A stretch of DNA of 64,000 nucleotides from Daedaleopsis sinensis (lineage: Eukaryota > Basidiomycota > Agaricomycetes > Polyporales > Polyporaceae): assembly GCA_033807695.1 (NCBI GenBank), contig CM066305.1, positions 186,001 through 250,000 of the forward strand, written 5' to 3'. Made by a program: the position numbers and the translations under genes. The notes beneath the pieces are model-generated. The model did not search any database. It worked only from the letters and a program-made list of their open reading frames with translations, and was not told the DNA's origin. Positions 24,079-36,332 of this stretch are shown here, piece after piece. Within the stretch, counting starts at the first letter, position 1. Each line of letters begins with the position of its first letter.

Positions 24079-24161
24079 AGCCCACCGCGAGGGTCGAACT
24101 CGCAGCCTTCAGATTCCGCCTAGTAAGAGTCTGACGCTCTATCCGATTGAGCTAGGCGGGC
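24079..24161 (-). tRNA. tRNA-Lys(CUU) with a 9-nt intron
   Basis: The minus strand folds into a canonical cloverleaf: acceptor GCCCGCC/GGTGGGC, D-stem GCTC/GAGC, anticodon stem TCAGA/TCTGA, T-arm GCGAG-TTCGACC-CTCGC. The loop reads CTCTTA, then CTAGGCGGA, then A; removing the 9-nt insert after position 37 leaves a 7-base loop with anticodon CTT. The A box (TAGCTCAATCGG) and B box (GAGTTCGACCC) are intact. A TTTT terminator follows about 7 nt downstream. Confidence 0.95.
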
Positions 24162-24848
24162 TGTGAAAGAAGGTAATGCAGTACATACCATGATCAATAG
24201 TGCTTGACGAAGCCTCACACCCAGCTGCAGGTCGAATATGATTATTACCGCGGTCACCGCCGGCGAGCGATACCTGAAGGCGTTCGAATGTCGTTAAGAA
24301 CCCAAGACGGAGATACTGATGCAGAACAGAATAATCAGGTGCATGCTCGACGGCAAACGAGGGTATGGGTATATGTATTATGGCATAAATTATCGTACAG
24401 CACATATGTTTGACGAAGAAGTAGCAGTGTGGGGAGTCCCAACGCGCGCAGCCTATAGGGCATGTTAGTACGCCAGTTCTAGAACATGCCCGAGGCACAA
24501 AATCGCAAAAGGTAAGTAAGAACAAGCAAGCGGCAGGATGCGCAACACGAGCCAAAAGCAGACTGTTCAGATGCAGAGTCTCCGACCACACGAGCACACG
24601 GCCGTCCGCCCAAGCCGTCAGCCGTCAGCTATCAGCCCCGTGAAACCCGAACGCACAACCGCGCAGTCCCAGTCCCAGTCCCAGCCAAGCTAAAATCAGC
24701 CTCCAGTGCGCCAGTGGTGCCCAGGCCAGGATCCAGCTTCGTTCTCAGCCTCGCAGCGACGTGTCGTCCAGTTCCCAGCATCGCCGCCGGTCGCTGTCCT
24801 AGCCGGCGGCCGCGATATGGTGGGGGAGGGAGGGGGTCTGCCCTGCGT
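24162..24848. other. Intergenic, no gene recognised
   Basis: About 690 bp between the tRNA-Lys and the 3' end of the DUF6699 gene. It includes a short CAGTCC repeat near 24666-24683. Confidence 0.5.
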
Positions 24849-25847
24849 CTACCGAGCACTGGGCCCAACGAGGAGCCTCATGCGCGCGAAGCCGTCCTGC
24901 GCGTTCTCGCGCATGATCCCGCGGAACATGTACCGGTCGAGGAGGTAGTCCACGCGCCGCACGCCCTGCGCCTCCTCGAACGCCTGCGCAGACGGGTAGG
25001 TGCGGCAGCGGCGCGTGTACGCGGCCGAGATCGCGTTCGTCTGCTGGCGCGTGAGCCGCACCCAATCCGTCTGCGCGATCCGTCGCTGCACCGTGCGGTG
25101 GATGGCCATGAGCACGTCGTACACGGTGATGGGCGCCTCGTCCGCCGCGCGTGCCGGCACCCGCGCGCTGAGGAATGGGGACGAGCTCTCGCGCTCGCGC
25201 TCGCGCGCGGTCGTGTGCGGCTCGAGCACGATCGGCCAGTCCGGGAGCTGCTCGCACACGATGCGCATGTGGTACACGGGCGGGTGCGTCGCGGGCTCGA
25301 GCAGCTCCTCGAGCGTGATGGGCGTCCCGGACGTCTGCGTGTAGGACGTGATCCGCTGCGGGTTGAAGGTGTGGAAGGAGAGGTCGAAGAAGATCTTCGG
25401 GCCCGCCGCGCTCTCGCCGTTCAGCAGGGGGTGGATCTGCGGGATGGGGGACGGGCTCTGGAACGGGCTCTGGAACGCGACGGGTTGGATCATCGTCGGG
25501 AATGTCACCCAGGCGGGTTGCGGGAGGCAGGTGTCTGAGCGCCGTCGCTGGTGGGTGAACGCGGGGATGGGGGCGTTAGGGAGAGGCATGACGGGTGGAA
25601 GCGGAGTCACGATGATGGGAGGAGAAGGGAATGGTAACGGGTTAGGAGGCGGAGCCAGGCCGCCGTGCCATGAAGGCCGTCGTGCGCGATGGTAGCCCTC
25701 GTCTTCGAACCGCACTCTACGCTCCGACTGCGGGGTCATTTGCGGGGACGGAGGCAAGTTCATGGGCGGGATGAAGGGTGAGATGTGAGGTTGGTTGTAG
25801 TACGGCACCATGTACGGTGTCTGGTAGAAGAAGTAGGGAGCAGCCAT
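24849..25847 (-). CDS. DUF6699-domain protein
   Basis: One uninterrupted exon of 332 codons. The N-terminal half (residues 1 to about 150) is rich in Pro, Tyr and Ser, includes MAAPYFFYQTPYMVPYYNQP and is probably disordered. The C-terminal half (about 150-325) matches a domain widespread in Agaricomycetes: FFDLSFHTFNPQRI, PITLEELLEPATHPP, IVCEQLPDWPIVL, ITVYDVLMAIHRTVQRRI and VRRVDYLLDRYMFRGI. I name it DUF6699 from memory of that layout. No function is established. The exon is strongly GC-rich (many CGC codons) and has large open frames on the other strand that are shadows. A minus-strand TATAAAA at 25920-25926 lies about 75 bp upstream of the ATG. Confidence 0.85.
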   Translation of the reverse strand: MAAPYFFYQTPYMVPYYNQPHISPFIPPMNLPPSPQMTPQSERRVRFEDEGYHRARRPSWHGGLAPPPNPLPFPSPPIIVTPLPPVMPLPNAPIPAFTHQRRRSDTCLPQPAWVTFPTMIQPVAFQSPFQSPSPIPQIHPLLNGESAAGPKIFFDLSFHTFNPQRITSYTQTSGTPITLEELLEPATHPPVYHMRIVCEQLPDWPIVLEPHTTARERERESSSPFLSARVPARAADEAPITVYDVLMAIHRTVQRRIAQTDWVRLTRQQTNAISAAYTRRCRTYPSAQAFEEAQGVRRVDYLLDRYMFRGIMRENAQDGFARMRLLVGPSAR

Positions 25848-25919
25848 GGTTGCTTCGCGAGGTGTAAGTCAGATATGTAGAGGGTAAAGTGAGGAAGTGA
25901 GCTAGGACTGAGAGGCCGC

Positions 25920-25926
25920 TTTTATA
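25920..25926 (-). promoter_or_regulatory. TATA box of the DUF6699 gene
   Basis: Minus-strand TATAAAA about 75 bp upstream of the ATG at 25847. Confidence 0.55.
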
Positions 25927-28900
25927 TCTCGAGAGGTGGTTGCCTGAATCGGTTTACAGCCACAATGGGATAGACCACCAGTATCGGTTCAGAGGTGGAC
26001 GCGTCGGTGACGAGTAGCGCGCGATAGGTCTTTCGTCTTCGCCGACAGAGATGGCGGTGCGCTGCGGGGAGAGGAGAGACGTTTGTCGGGAGACGTGCAC
26101 TGGCCGGGGCGGGGGACGAGCACTGATTAAGTAGGCCTGCGCCGATTTCAAAGATCGTATCGTCGTGACTCGGCGCTCCTGTGGTATTGTGACATCGCAT
26201 CAGCAAAAAGTGACCGACAGTGGCGAAGATCAGTCGTTGACAAAGAAAAATGCGCGGGCGCTGGACATGCAACCGCTGTAGGCCGGCAGTTACGTAGGCA
26301 TGCGCTGTGGCCTGCAGAACGGTCGGGGCCGCCAATCGTGTCGAGCAGATAAAGATCAGCACCGCTCACCTCGATCAATGTACACAGCGATCGGCCTTGA
26401 CGTGCCCGATAGTGGATATATGAAAGTCAGACGAACGAGATGGTCCTGCCAGAGAGGATTGAGCGATGGCGACGATGGGAAGTTGGAACGAGGAGGAGGT
26501 ACGGCATTTCCGCTGCGTTTATATATTCAGCACTTAAGAGCGTCAAGCTACTCGGAGCTTCAACGAGCGGGGAAATGATGAATGCCTCAGAATTTCGGAC
26601 AGAACATCTCACGGAGAGAGAGCGTCGTCCGCATTATTGTCGAGCGTCCACGAGAACCGCGCAGTGCGGCAATGGTTGTCAACGTGTTTGGGATCGGGGA
26701 ACAAGAGAAGTTTGGCGGTGGCTGGCTCTACCTTCTGGTGGCAGTGCACCATGCCCCCGCCACAGCCTCGCTGAAATGAGGAATATCCCGATCCTTTTGC
26801 TGCATGTAGTCGTCCTTCGGTCACAATTGTCCTCCAAAACCACACCAACCACTATCAGATATGTTTGAACCTGGCGGTAGATCTTCATCGTGCGTGCTTT
26901 GTATACTTATGATCGCTACTATCGTTCACTTCGAAAGTCATACAGGCCGCTGGCGTTTCAAGCTGTCAGGTTTGCCCACGTCACCTGGCTGCCGCTCTTC
27001 AACGTGGCGCGTCGTTGTCGTTGGTGACCACGTTAGGTACCAGGGCGCACTCCTTTGTCTTTCTGACTCGAGTCCGCACAGCCTGAGCTGAAGTCTTTGC
27101 AGGTCCAAGACTCCTTGTATATCGGGTCCTTCTCGACCCACCTGTCCACACAGTACCGCTGCTCGCATCGCAAGTTGTCGTCCTACTCCAATCACTCAGC
27201 TATTGCCTCTCAGAGGTGCATTTCGCCGTATGGACGTACAAGGTCGTGTCGACTTGCTCCGATGATACGGTGACGTGTCGCATTCACGGGTACAAAAGGT
27301 GCCATTTCCGTCTACAGACTCCGGCACTGTGCACACAGCTGAACTTGCCTCATGAATGGTCAGCTACAGTATCGAGTCAACGGCTGTGAATGCGCGGTCT
27401 ACTGCGGTTTCAATACACTAGGCAAGTCCGACTTTTGCGACACGGTCGGACATTCTCCAAGGTTCTGACCATTCTTGCGCGTCCCGGACGGTTCTTCTCT
27501 GCAGCAGGTGGCACTACCCACCTTCCCCGCGGCCGCGAGCACTCGTATCTGCTCAGAAGACACCCCCGAAAAGACAGGATCGGGCCATCAGTGCGGGAGT
27601 GGCCCGCCAACGCTCCCAGTGGCACTGGCTTCGATCCGGTCGGTGCCGCAGGATGCTGCAAGCATCGGTAAGTCTCTCTGGTTCTGTGGCGCAGCTCATG
27701 ATCCATGATTGCAGATGATACTCTCGGACGTCCATGCAAACATTGCAGACCTCATTCGCGCGCGGTCGGGAGCATCGTATTGTGGATAGCCGGTGGAGGA
27801 TCGTCTGCCCGGTTCGTTCGCCCTGGAAGACGCAGCATCCGCTCGCGTATAGACTCGGAAGGAACCTACTGGTGCAGTCTAGTCAGCTCTAGTAGCAGCA
27901 TTCCCCGTATCCCTACGCAGCCACGCGGATCCGACGACTACGCTGCAGCACGCGTCTGTTTGGATAGCATCACCCCCACTAGCTTTGACGGCGTCTGTTG
28001 TGGTTCAACTTGGGAATGCGGCGGCATTGGCGGTGAGTGGGTCACGCGCGGAGCCTGTTGTGTCCCGCCGGGGCGCCCAGTCTAGCTCAGCGGCATCTAG
28101 CCCCTTGACTGGGCTCCTATCTTTGGGTGCGTAGGTGCACCAAGCCTCACCACGGCATGCCCGTCGAACGCCCCGGAACCTCCAACCTTGGTCTTCGTCA
28201 CCGCAAAGCTAGTTGCCATACTGGAGCGTTGACGAGCCCCCTTCCAAGAGTTGTCCAAGAGTGCTTGTCGCCAGTACAGCCATTCATATGGTCTGCCAGA
28301 GCCAGGACCATCATGCTGTCCTGTCCTATCTCCCTCTGGATCCGACGAATGAATGCGAATGCCCAGCGTGCGCTCCGACCCGGAGAGCCGGACGCTTTCT
28401 CGAAGATGGTTGTGGTGCGTGGCTGCGCGGATACGCAAGGGAACATTTGTATGTGCTCACCAATCTGCTAGCTCGGACATTTTCTGGACACTTCGGGCGT
28501 TCTCCAGTGCATTCTTGCAGCGCAATGTAGCTGTGCGAAACCTGCCAGTTGCAGCGGTCCGAGCCCCGGCAGGATACTACTATACTTACTACTTCTCTTG
28601 ACCGCATACCCCTTGAAGCTTCATTATACGCTACTAATTCTCTTATGTTAGCACTCCTCAATCACACACCCTCCTGAAATCCAGACGGCATAATGCTGCA
28701 CTGTAAGTAGCTACTGTAAGTATGCCTTCACATCCAGACTACTTAATAACAAGACTTACCGTAGTATACTACTTTAAGCTTAGTTATGTTTTGTCGGGGA
28801 ACGCCGCACTAGACGCCTGCCTTCTCCGACCTTCTCCGACCCGCCGTGACCCGGACGAAAGGTTGCGTGGGCGCACTGGTTGGACACAGGTTAGTACTCG

Positions 28901-29859
28901 TCTCAACTTCACAGCTCTGTCGCAAACGATATGTTCGGGATATGAGCCTCCTGAACTGGCTCGTTAATAGCATGGCCTGAGGATCCAGAGAGCCAAGATG
29001 CCCGCCGTACAGTCCTCTCACGTTCCGTGGGAGGGGTTTGGTCGAACCTAGCCGTACAGTGACATCAGCGCACGATGAGTGCACAGTGCAGCTTTGATGC
29101 CATCTCATCCTGCGTCCTCCTAACCGGATGCATCATAGATCAAAGTCCATGTGACTGAGTACTAAGTAGTGGGTACGTCTTTTCGGAACTAGTTATCTGG
29201 CTCGACTATCATTGACAGCGTTGAGATAGACAAGACTCGTACTAGACCCTTCAAGTCCGTGGAAGGCTCGCCCAAGCTCACTTCACCGGCGGGGGATGCA
29301 ATACCGACCGGATCCTTCAGCTTGGACTCGGAAATACCCACTCATGGCGGTTAGTATAGTACGTGATTGATGTTGATGGCGTTGCGCACTAATACATGAC
29401 CACGGTCCACGTGTGTCGTACTCCATAGCCTCTCGACACTCGTGAAGCCTTCGGAGAATCGGAAACAATCGTATAACCTCGAAAAGTCGCCGCTGTACTC
29501 TCGCTCAACCGCAGGTTGAAAGAACACAGATCTCTAACTCAGGTGTAAGTGGAACATTGTATTCAATGTGAAAGAACGTGTTTAAGTGAGCCTTATGCTG
29601 CGTTGATAGATGAACGGCCCGGCGGCCATGGCCCTACGATGATCAAGATTTGCCGCGATATTACCACCTGGACTCTCCATAGGGTCGACTCTACTTTCCT
29701 ACATTTGGAAACAGTCGTGATGTCAAGCATGTGCCTTCTCCCAACCCTCTCCTTCGGTCTACTTACTTATCCTGAAATTTCCCCCCGAATGCACTGTTCT
29801 TGCCCTCCCCCCACTTCGTCCCCCGTTTCGTGCAAGACTCGGTGCCCGAACCGATCAAG
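25927..29859. other. Long region without a recognisable gene
   Basis: Nearly 4 kb in which I could not assemble a credible gene. Plus-strand pieces that look coding but do not join into one model are 26582-26779 (ends ...LLVAVHHAPATASLK), 27357-27460 (Cys-rich: NGCECAVYCGFNTLGKSDFCDTVGH), 27520-27665 followed by a clear GTAAGT...CAG intron, and 28240-28440. They may be eroded exons of an old gene. The last 300 bp is the promoter of PYT3. Confidence 0.4.
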
Positions 29860-31425
29860 ATGTCGTCCCCGATGCTCGTCGACGACAGCAACCCCGTCGT
29901 ACAGTACGCTCCTGGGTGGATTTGGGACCAGCTCGTGCACGACGAGGTAGACCATACGCGACATGGGGCGGCGATTGCAGGGATATCCACGCGACTTGGG
30001 TTTACAGGTGCGTTACTCATCATAATCTTACTCTTTCCGATTCTCAAGAAACATCGCTTGCGAACAAAGGCACGGGCATCGACGTGGTTGGCACCCTCGA
30101 GCCTACGGACCTCAACGGGCTACCCTCGACGGTGTACAGTATCGACGGCAAGAACATATCCACGTACACCGCTCCCCTCACGACTTCAAGTACCTTCAAC
30201 GTGACGTTTTTCTCGATGCGCGACCTCGAGCCGGGTACCCACGACATTGTGATCACCAACCTAAATGGCAGTAGTCCAAACATCTTTTGGCTTGACTTTT
30301 TCCTCGTCTACTCCTCTACCTCCGATGTGTCAAAGATCACTCCGTCTACATCTTTCTCTCCGTCCCTACCGACCTCGACTTCGTATGTTACTTTGCATGC
30401 CGTGCGTAGTCTCTTCACTGAGCAATTTCCCCCTTAGGTCTTCTTCCTCGGATCCTGTCGCTGCTACAGGTGGTTCCTCCGGTACGCATCCCCGTGCTTT
30501 CTCGCAGTCCGTAACAGATTCCGAATACGAACATTGTTAGGAGCAGCGAAGTCTAACAACGTTGGCGCCATCGTTGGAGGTATTATTGGAGGTCTCGCCT
30601 GTTTACTCCTCTTCGGCATTTTCCTTCTGCTTTGGAGAAGGCGTAGCCAATCCACCGCTGAACACTCAGATCGTAAGGTCTCCTCCTGAACAATGCGTTT
30701 CACATGGTCAAACCTATCTCATCTACACAGATATCGCGCCATTCTCGCCAGGGAGTGAGCCGTCGATGTCCGCATTCTCCCAAAGCTCCCCAGACAATAC
30801 GCACTCATTTCCGCGCGAAATGATCTTCAACGCCGCCGGCATCGCCTCGCGTCCCCCGACGTCGAGACATTTGCCAGACACAGCATCCACCATTAACCCA
30901 TCCAACTTCACGGAAGTCAGCTCGACGCACCCGTCCCTCTCCCAGAGTGCGCTCAACACCGCGCTGCCCTCCTCCGCCCTCCTCCCGCACTCGCACACGG
31001 CACGCGTCGAGGCGAAGCTTCATGAGTCCATCTACGGCTCCTCGTCAGCCCTGCCCGACTCAGGCTCCTCCGCGCACCAGTCCAGTCCCAGCCCCGCTGC
31101 AGCGCACTCGGAGTTCGACCCTGCCTCCTCCCCAGATGTGACGTCCGAATCAAACCCGAGCAGCCCGAGCCCGGTCAGCCAGAGCCTGGACTCAGCCACC
31201 TCGCTCGTCCATGCCGAGGTCTCGCGCGCACCGTGGACCGCGCCTGCGGAGCGGCAGTCCCGCGCGCAGTCCTTACTCCGCGCGTTCTCGATGCGCAACA
31301 ACGATCGCGCGCCCACCGGCCCTATTAGTGCAGGCGCAAGAGGCGGCGTGTCGGCGCGGGACGTCGACTCGGGCCTCAGATTGTATAGCGATGTCGCCCT
31401 GCCACCGCCTTATACCCCAGACTAA
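29860..31425 (+). CDS. PYT3: five-exon member with both tail motifs
   Basis: Exons 29860-30007, 30070-30382, 30438-30481, 30541-30672 and 30731-31425; 443 residues. The head is MSSPMLVDDSNPVVQYAPGW...VDHTRHGAA, then GTGIDVVGTLEPTDLNG, STVYSIDGKNISTYTAP, FFSMRDLEPGTH, ITNLNGSSPNIFWLDFFLV. The stalk is short and split by two extra introns (phases 2 and 1), unlike the single-exon stalk of most relatives. The TM helix is VGAIVGGIIGGLACLLLFGIFLLLW-RRR. The long tail (about 230 residues) has SRAPWTAPAERQSRAQSLL and ends DVDSGLRLYSDVALPPPYTPD, with a clean PPPY. Head and start are closest to PYT6 (MSSPMLVDDSNP--QY). It is the first plus-strand copy. Confidence 0.88.
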
Positions 31426-32606
31426 GCGCCCGTTGCAGCTCGGGCGCACGTCTGCGTAGGTACTCCATGGTGCGTTCAGCATGTTGGCATAACTTGACTT
31501 TCCACTCATATGCGACCGGTTTCAGATGCTGTACACACTGACGCTTAGGGATGTGTGCAAAATATATGTGCGTCTTGCACGCATTGTATGCATGTGCCGC
31601 GCCATGCTGCCTGTAGGCTGTCGATGCGGTGAGCATCTGAGAGTGACGAGCGCTGAAGCAGAATATCGTATGGGGAGATGGATGACTTCACACAGGACGG
31701 CCAGGTCGAAATGCCCTATGGAGCATGAGCGTACCAGGGACTGAGCCGAGTACGTCCGCGCAATAGTTTAAGGGATGAGTGTTACAAGGCGAGCCATAGC
31801 CAGCAAACCTCCGGATATCTCGTACACTGACAGATATTGACGACACGGACATGTTCGCGGCGTCGCCGAGTCTCGCAGTTCGGCATTCGGCATCCTGGAC
31901 CCTCGGCAAAGTACGCCATCAACTCCTGCCATGTGTTGACCGACCTGATTGACTTTTCAGAATTGTAAATTCGCCATACATGCCTTGTGGAGGGATATGT
32001 TCGAATAATGTTGCTGGGCTCAGTCACTGATGCGCTCGTCTTCGATAGACGTGCATGGCTGTGCTCCTGCTCACGTTTACCCGGATCAACGTGAGGTCTT
32101 CATGTTCTCAGAATGGATCTCAGTATGTGAGCGCTGTGCAGTACGTACATTCTGCACCGACTACCGCTGACACCTCGTACATACATATGGTACTAGGGAG
32201 CGTGGTGTCTCTCGCCAACGCGTGGCGCAAAATCTACACCGTTGACATGTGCCCCTATGCGCCATCCAACAGATTTGATAGACCGTAGCTAACAGTGAGT
32301 GTATTTGTTACATATGTCGGGCAGTTCCTGCTGTCTAACGACCAAGTGTCTTCGTTGAGCATTGCAGCCGCCTCCTTGCACTTCGCTTGCGATGCGCGCA
32401 ACGGAGACATCGCCGCGGTCTCTGCCTTCTGGAACCAAAGACGCCTTCGGTGCTGATGCCAGGTTCGATTGTTTCCCTTGACAGCGGTGTGGATCAATGT
32501 ACCTGCCTATAACTCTACCGGCTCCCCTACAGGGGTGAAGGCGGACATCTACTCCCTTCCTGTCGCTTCCCCCACATTTCCTCTCCTTTCGAGTCAGCAC
32601 TAAATA
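31426..32606. other. Intergenic between PYT3 and PYT4
   Basis: About 1.2 kb holding the 3' flank of PYT3 and the promoter of PYT4. No further gene is seen. Confidence 0.5.
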
Positions 32607-34141
32607 ATGGCCCGCCAGCTGATCGACGACAGCGACTCTGCCGTCCAGTACAATCCACCCTGGCATCCCGATCCGGGTGCGTACATGATGGTCGACCGCT
32701 CCAGGCACGGCGCATCGAACACCGGCGATACTGCGACTCTGTCATTTACCGGTGCGTACAATACCTTGGTGCGCACTTTGAAACTCTCTAATGCGCAGTA
32801 TCAGGTACCGGCATCGAGGTCTTCGGGTATGTGGGGGCGTCGTCGGTGAACGGATATCCCACGACGACGTACGCTATCGACGGCAGCGAGGTCAGGTCCT
32901 ACACACCTCCGTTGGTACCTAACGGCCTCCCGCTGTACAACATCTCGTTCTTCGCGAGCCGTGGGCTGGCATATACCGCACATAAATTGGTGATTACGAA
33001 CATCAACGGCACGAGCCCGAACATGTATTGGCTGGACTACTTTCTTGTTGATGTTCTCACCGACCCTGAGCCCTCGACTCCCAGTCCTGCTTCTATTATC
33101 CCGACCTCGTCGTCAACGACTGAGTTTTCTGTAACCTCAAGCACGACTTCGACCTCCCGAAGTTCGACATCCTTTTCGACCGCCTCCAGGACATCCAAGT
33201 CTTCAGGCGTCTCTACGTCTTCAAGCACCTTCACGTTCTCCTCCGCCATTACTACTGTCTCTACCGTGCCCGAGGGCAATACTTCGTCAATCGCGCCAAC
33301 GTCGCCTGTAGCGACCTCGACGCTTCCATTCTCAGATTCGATCACCTCTTCGGAGACTTCTGTCCCGACCATGACAACAACATCATCCCAAGTTCAAACT
33401 TCCTCCCATCTCCGGGTCGCAGTCATCCTCGGAAGCGTCTTCGGGGTGCTCGTCCTCACATTCATCATCGCATACCTCTGCTTCCGCAAGCGGCGCAAGG
33501 AAAAGAAACACGAAGGCACGTCTCATCCCTATTGAACGACATCTTTACTCACCCAATGTCATGCAGCAATCATTCCTTTCACGAACCCGCCCTCCAGCGC
33601 CGCCCACATAGCGCGCTCCCTCATCGTCAGCTTGACCTCGGACCCGTTCGGCAATATGCCGAAGTCGAAGGACATCGTGACCTCACACAGCCCCCTCGTC
33701 CCCTCGCGCGACATGCAGAAGTCCAACCCATCTAGGCGCGGCCGACCGCTGCCCACGCCGCCTCTCTCGCTCGCGGAGCCGCGTCCTGCCCCCTCTCCGA
33801 CCCGCCCGTGGTCGCTCTCGACGTCCATGCGTTCCGACATCGTCTCCACACAGATGGGGACTCGGAGCCTCCTCTCTGCCCCCGCTAGGAGCCGGTCGCG
33901 TGCGAGAGTCGAAGCGGGCGCCGGTACAAGCAGGGCTGTGGATGAAGGAGGGGCGGCGAGCTCACCGAGTCGGTCATGGCTTGGGCTTAACAGGTCCTCC
34001 ACGATCTCTTCGTCCGGTCCGAAGGCGGCAGGGCGCGCGTTCGTCCAGGAGAAGCTGTTTGACGTCATATATGGGGACGGACGGAGGGATTCGACTGGGT
34101 CTGGTGGTGTACGCCGCCCGGGTGGACGTGCCCGCATCTGA
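32607..34141 (+). CDS. PYT4: member with a divergent tail, possible GC-AG intron
   Basis: Model: 32607-32751, 32805-33515 and 33567-34141; 476 residues. The head is MARQLIDDSDSAVQYNPPW...DRSRHGAS, GTGIEVFGYVGASSVNG, TTTYAIDGSEVRSYTPPL, ITNINGTSPNMYWLDYFLVD. A stalk of about 120 residues is nearly pure Ser/Thr. The TM helix is VAVILGSVFGVLVLTFIIAYLCF followed by RKRRKEKK. Exon 3 is in frame only if intron 2 uses a GC donor (G/GCACGT). The resulting 190-residue tail is basic and Ser/Pro-rich (SRRGRPLPTPPLS) without PPxY. Without that splice the protein stops at 33535 after GTSHPY, giving a tail of about 17 residues. Head and TM are secure; the tail is not. Confidence 0.75.
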
Positions 34142-34719
34142 GTACTGAGCACCGGTGGTCGTTGAGCGCTTTGAGAGAGTAGGTGCGGGAGCCGTGTGCA
34201 TCCATCTGGTCGACCACTTCTAACCCTTCCTGACAATGACTTTATTCAGCCATTGAGACGATGAGTCTTGTCTCTCACACATACCAATGTCGGTCGGGTG
34301 GATATAAGCGAAGTGAGTACCCCGATATCCAGACTCAAAGTTGAACGTTGAACGTTGAACGTTGAACGTTGACGGTTCGCTCTTGTATCTATCGACACGA
34401 AAAGCTTCACTAACTTTTGTTACATCTTGTCGAGTGCCCTGGACAAGACACTCCCCGCTGGGATGCCCATATTCTCCTCTTGTGTTAATGCTATTAGTAT
34501 TTAAGACAACACGTAGCGAACACAAATACCCAGTAGTACTCGCGCTGTCGGGGTCGCATCAGAATATTTATAGGGACAACTCCTGCAGTACAAGTATAAG
34601 TGATGTCCAAGGAGTACGTGTACACAGTACGTCGTACAGTCCACGTCGACAGCCTGCAATTCAAAATCCAATATCCCACCGGTACCGCAGCTAGCCGATC
34701 CCGAAAACAGACAGCTGCC
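34142..34719. other. Intergenic between convergent PYT4 and PYT5
   Basis: Contains the heptamer repeat at 34339-34372; otherwise no feature is seen. Confidence 0.5.
34339..34372. repeat. Heptamer microsatellite
   Basis: About five tandem copies of GTTGAAC between the convergent 3' ends of PYT4 and PYT5. Confidence 0.85.
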
Positions 34720-36332
34720 CTACTCCGGAGTATACGGCGGAGGGAGCGAATTGTCGCTATACAGGCGTAGCCCCGAGTCCTGGTGCTGCGGCGGGGGCGG
34801 CTGCTGGCCCATGTCCACACCCCCGCGATTTGGGGTCAGCGGGGCAAGAGGCGGGTTCAGCGCCGCTCGCCGCCCGCCCGCCGAGAGCACGCTCAGGAGG
34901 GACTGCGCGCGCGCGTGCCATCCGGGCGGCGCGTACCACGGCGAGCGCGATGCCTCTGACTGCACGACTGGCAGTGTGCCGTCGACGATGGTCTGCCCAG
35001 CTAAGGGCGAAGCGGTGGGGAAAGCTGGGGCGGGGGCTGCCGTCGGCGTGGTGGGAGAAGTAAGGTGCGTGGAGCCGTATGAGGACGAGTCTTGGGACTT
35101 CTCGCTAAGGAACGCGTGAGCGTTCGGGTCGGCGAACGTTGACTCCGGTCTGGGAAGGAGCCCGATCTGGGAGGGAGAGGCCAAGTTGTACGTGTAGAGG
35201 TGCGAGTCGGCCTCTGGCAGATGCGCTTCGGCACTTGTACGAGGCGGAGTTGCGTGCAGAGACGCCATTCCCTTAGCACGCCCCCAAGTACCTAGAGGAG
35301 CGGTCCGCTCGTACGTCTCGATTGCTAGTAGACAGGGCCAAAGATGGAGAGGACGGGTGTCAGAGCTTCACCGTGTCGGAGCCGGTCGCAGAAGCACCCG
35401 AGACGTACCTTGACGACGGGAAGACCGTCTGCGCACAATATACACAACGACCAGCAGCGCCACCAACACAAGCCCACCCACGACCGCACCCACGATTACC
35501 CCAATACTGCCACCGTGCTTTCCGGACGCTTGCTCCGAGCCCGCATTCGTGAGCCCGGTTGGTGAACTACCGAATGGCGTCGATGATCCGGATCCCAGTC
35601 CGAGTGGAATGGTCGACTGGGTACCGATGTTTCCTACTGCTGTGGGGTCGGAGGTGCCGGTAGACTTAGACGTTCCCAGTGTGTTCGTCGGAATCGAGTC
35701 AGTCGTCTGCGCTGATCCAGAAGTACTTGTGACCGTAGGAGTGATCGTGGGATCCGTCCCAGAAGCAGTCTGTGTCTGACTCGCCTGTCTATCGTCGGGA
35801 GGCGATGTTGTGTGCGTCACCCCTACGTCAGGGGGCGATGTCGTGTGTGTAGTAGGGCCCGGGGCCGTGGCAGGTGTAGACGTGATGACACGGAAATAGT
35901 CGAAGGAGACCTCCCACATCACTGCGCCGCCGTCGCCAAAGAACTGAAAGGAGTGGCTTTGAGAAGGAAGGTTGTACACCGAGCAGAATGTGACGGTGGG
36001 CTTGGGAGAGGTGAGATCCGCGAGAGGGATGTTCGCGCCGTCGACGGCACAGGAGATGTCTGGCGGCTGCTGGAGTGTCGGGTCAAGATCGAAGAACCCG
36101 ACGAGCTCGATCCCGTTCCCTGATAGATGGAGATGTGGAATTGGCCGGAAAGGAAGCAGAGTGACCGCATCGGCGTACCTTCAAAAGAAAACGTTGCATT
36201 CGAGGTCATCCCCCTCGGGGGCGTGTGTGTCGTCTGTTGCGACGCATCGGAGCGGGAGTCGGTGTGCCAGTGGTGGGCAGGAAGGTATATCACCGCAGCA
36301 TCGTTATCGTCAACGATGTGAGAGGAGCTCAT
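34720..36332 (-). CDS. PYT5: class II head, both tail motifs
   Basis: Three exons on the minus strand: 36179-36332, 35409-36119 and 34720-35291; 478 residues, both introns phase 1 (intron 2 is long, 117 nt). The head differs from the common type: MSSSHIVDDNDAAVIYLPAHHW...TSNATFSFEG, then GTGIELVGFFDLDPT, DISCAVDG, VTFCSVYNLPSQSHSFQFFG and WEVSFDYFRVI; it lacks NGTSP-FWLDYF. Similar heads occur in PYT7 and PYT14. The stalk is Thr/Ser/Pro-rich and the TM helix is IGVIVGAVVGGLVLVALLVV then YIVRRRSSRR. The tail has SRSPWYAPPGWHARAQSLLS and QDSGLRLYSDNSLPPPYTPE. A Gln/Pro run (GQQPPPPQHQ) precedes the last motif. The acceptor at 35292 was chosen because it alone restores frame. Confidence 0.87.

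Noticed and set aside
24714..25538. 274-codon plus-strand frame over the DUF6699 gene
   Set aside because: Arg/Ala-rich antisense of a GC-rich exon; the DUF6699 domain is clear on the minus strand.
33559..34236. 225-codon minus-strand frame opposite the PYT4 tail
   Set aside because: No family similarity and it overlaps convergent 3' ends; kept only as a reason for lower confidence in the PYT4 tail.
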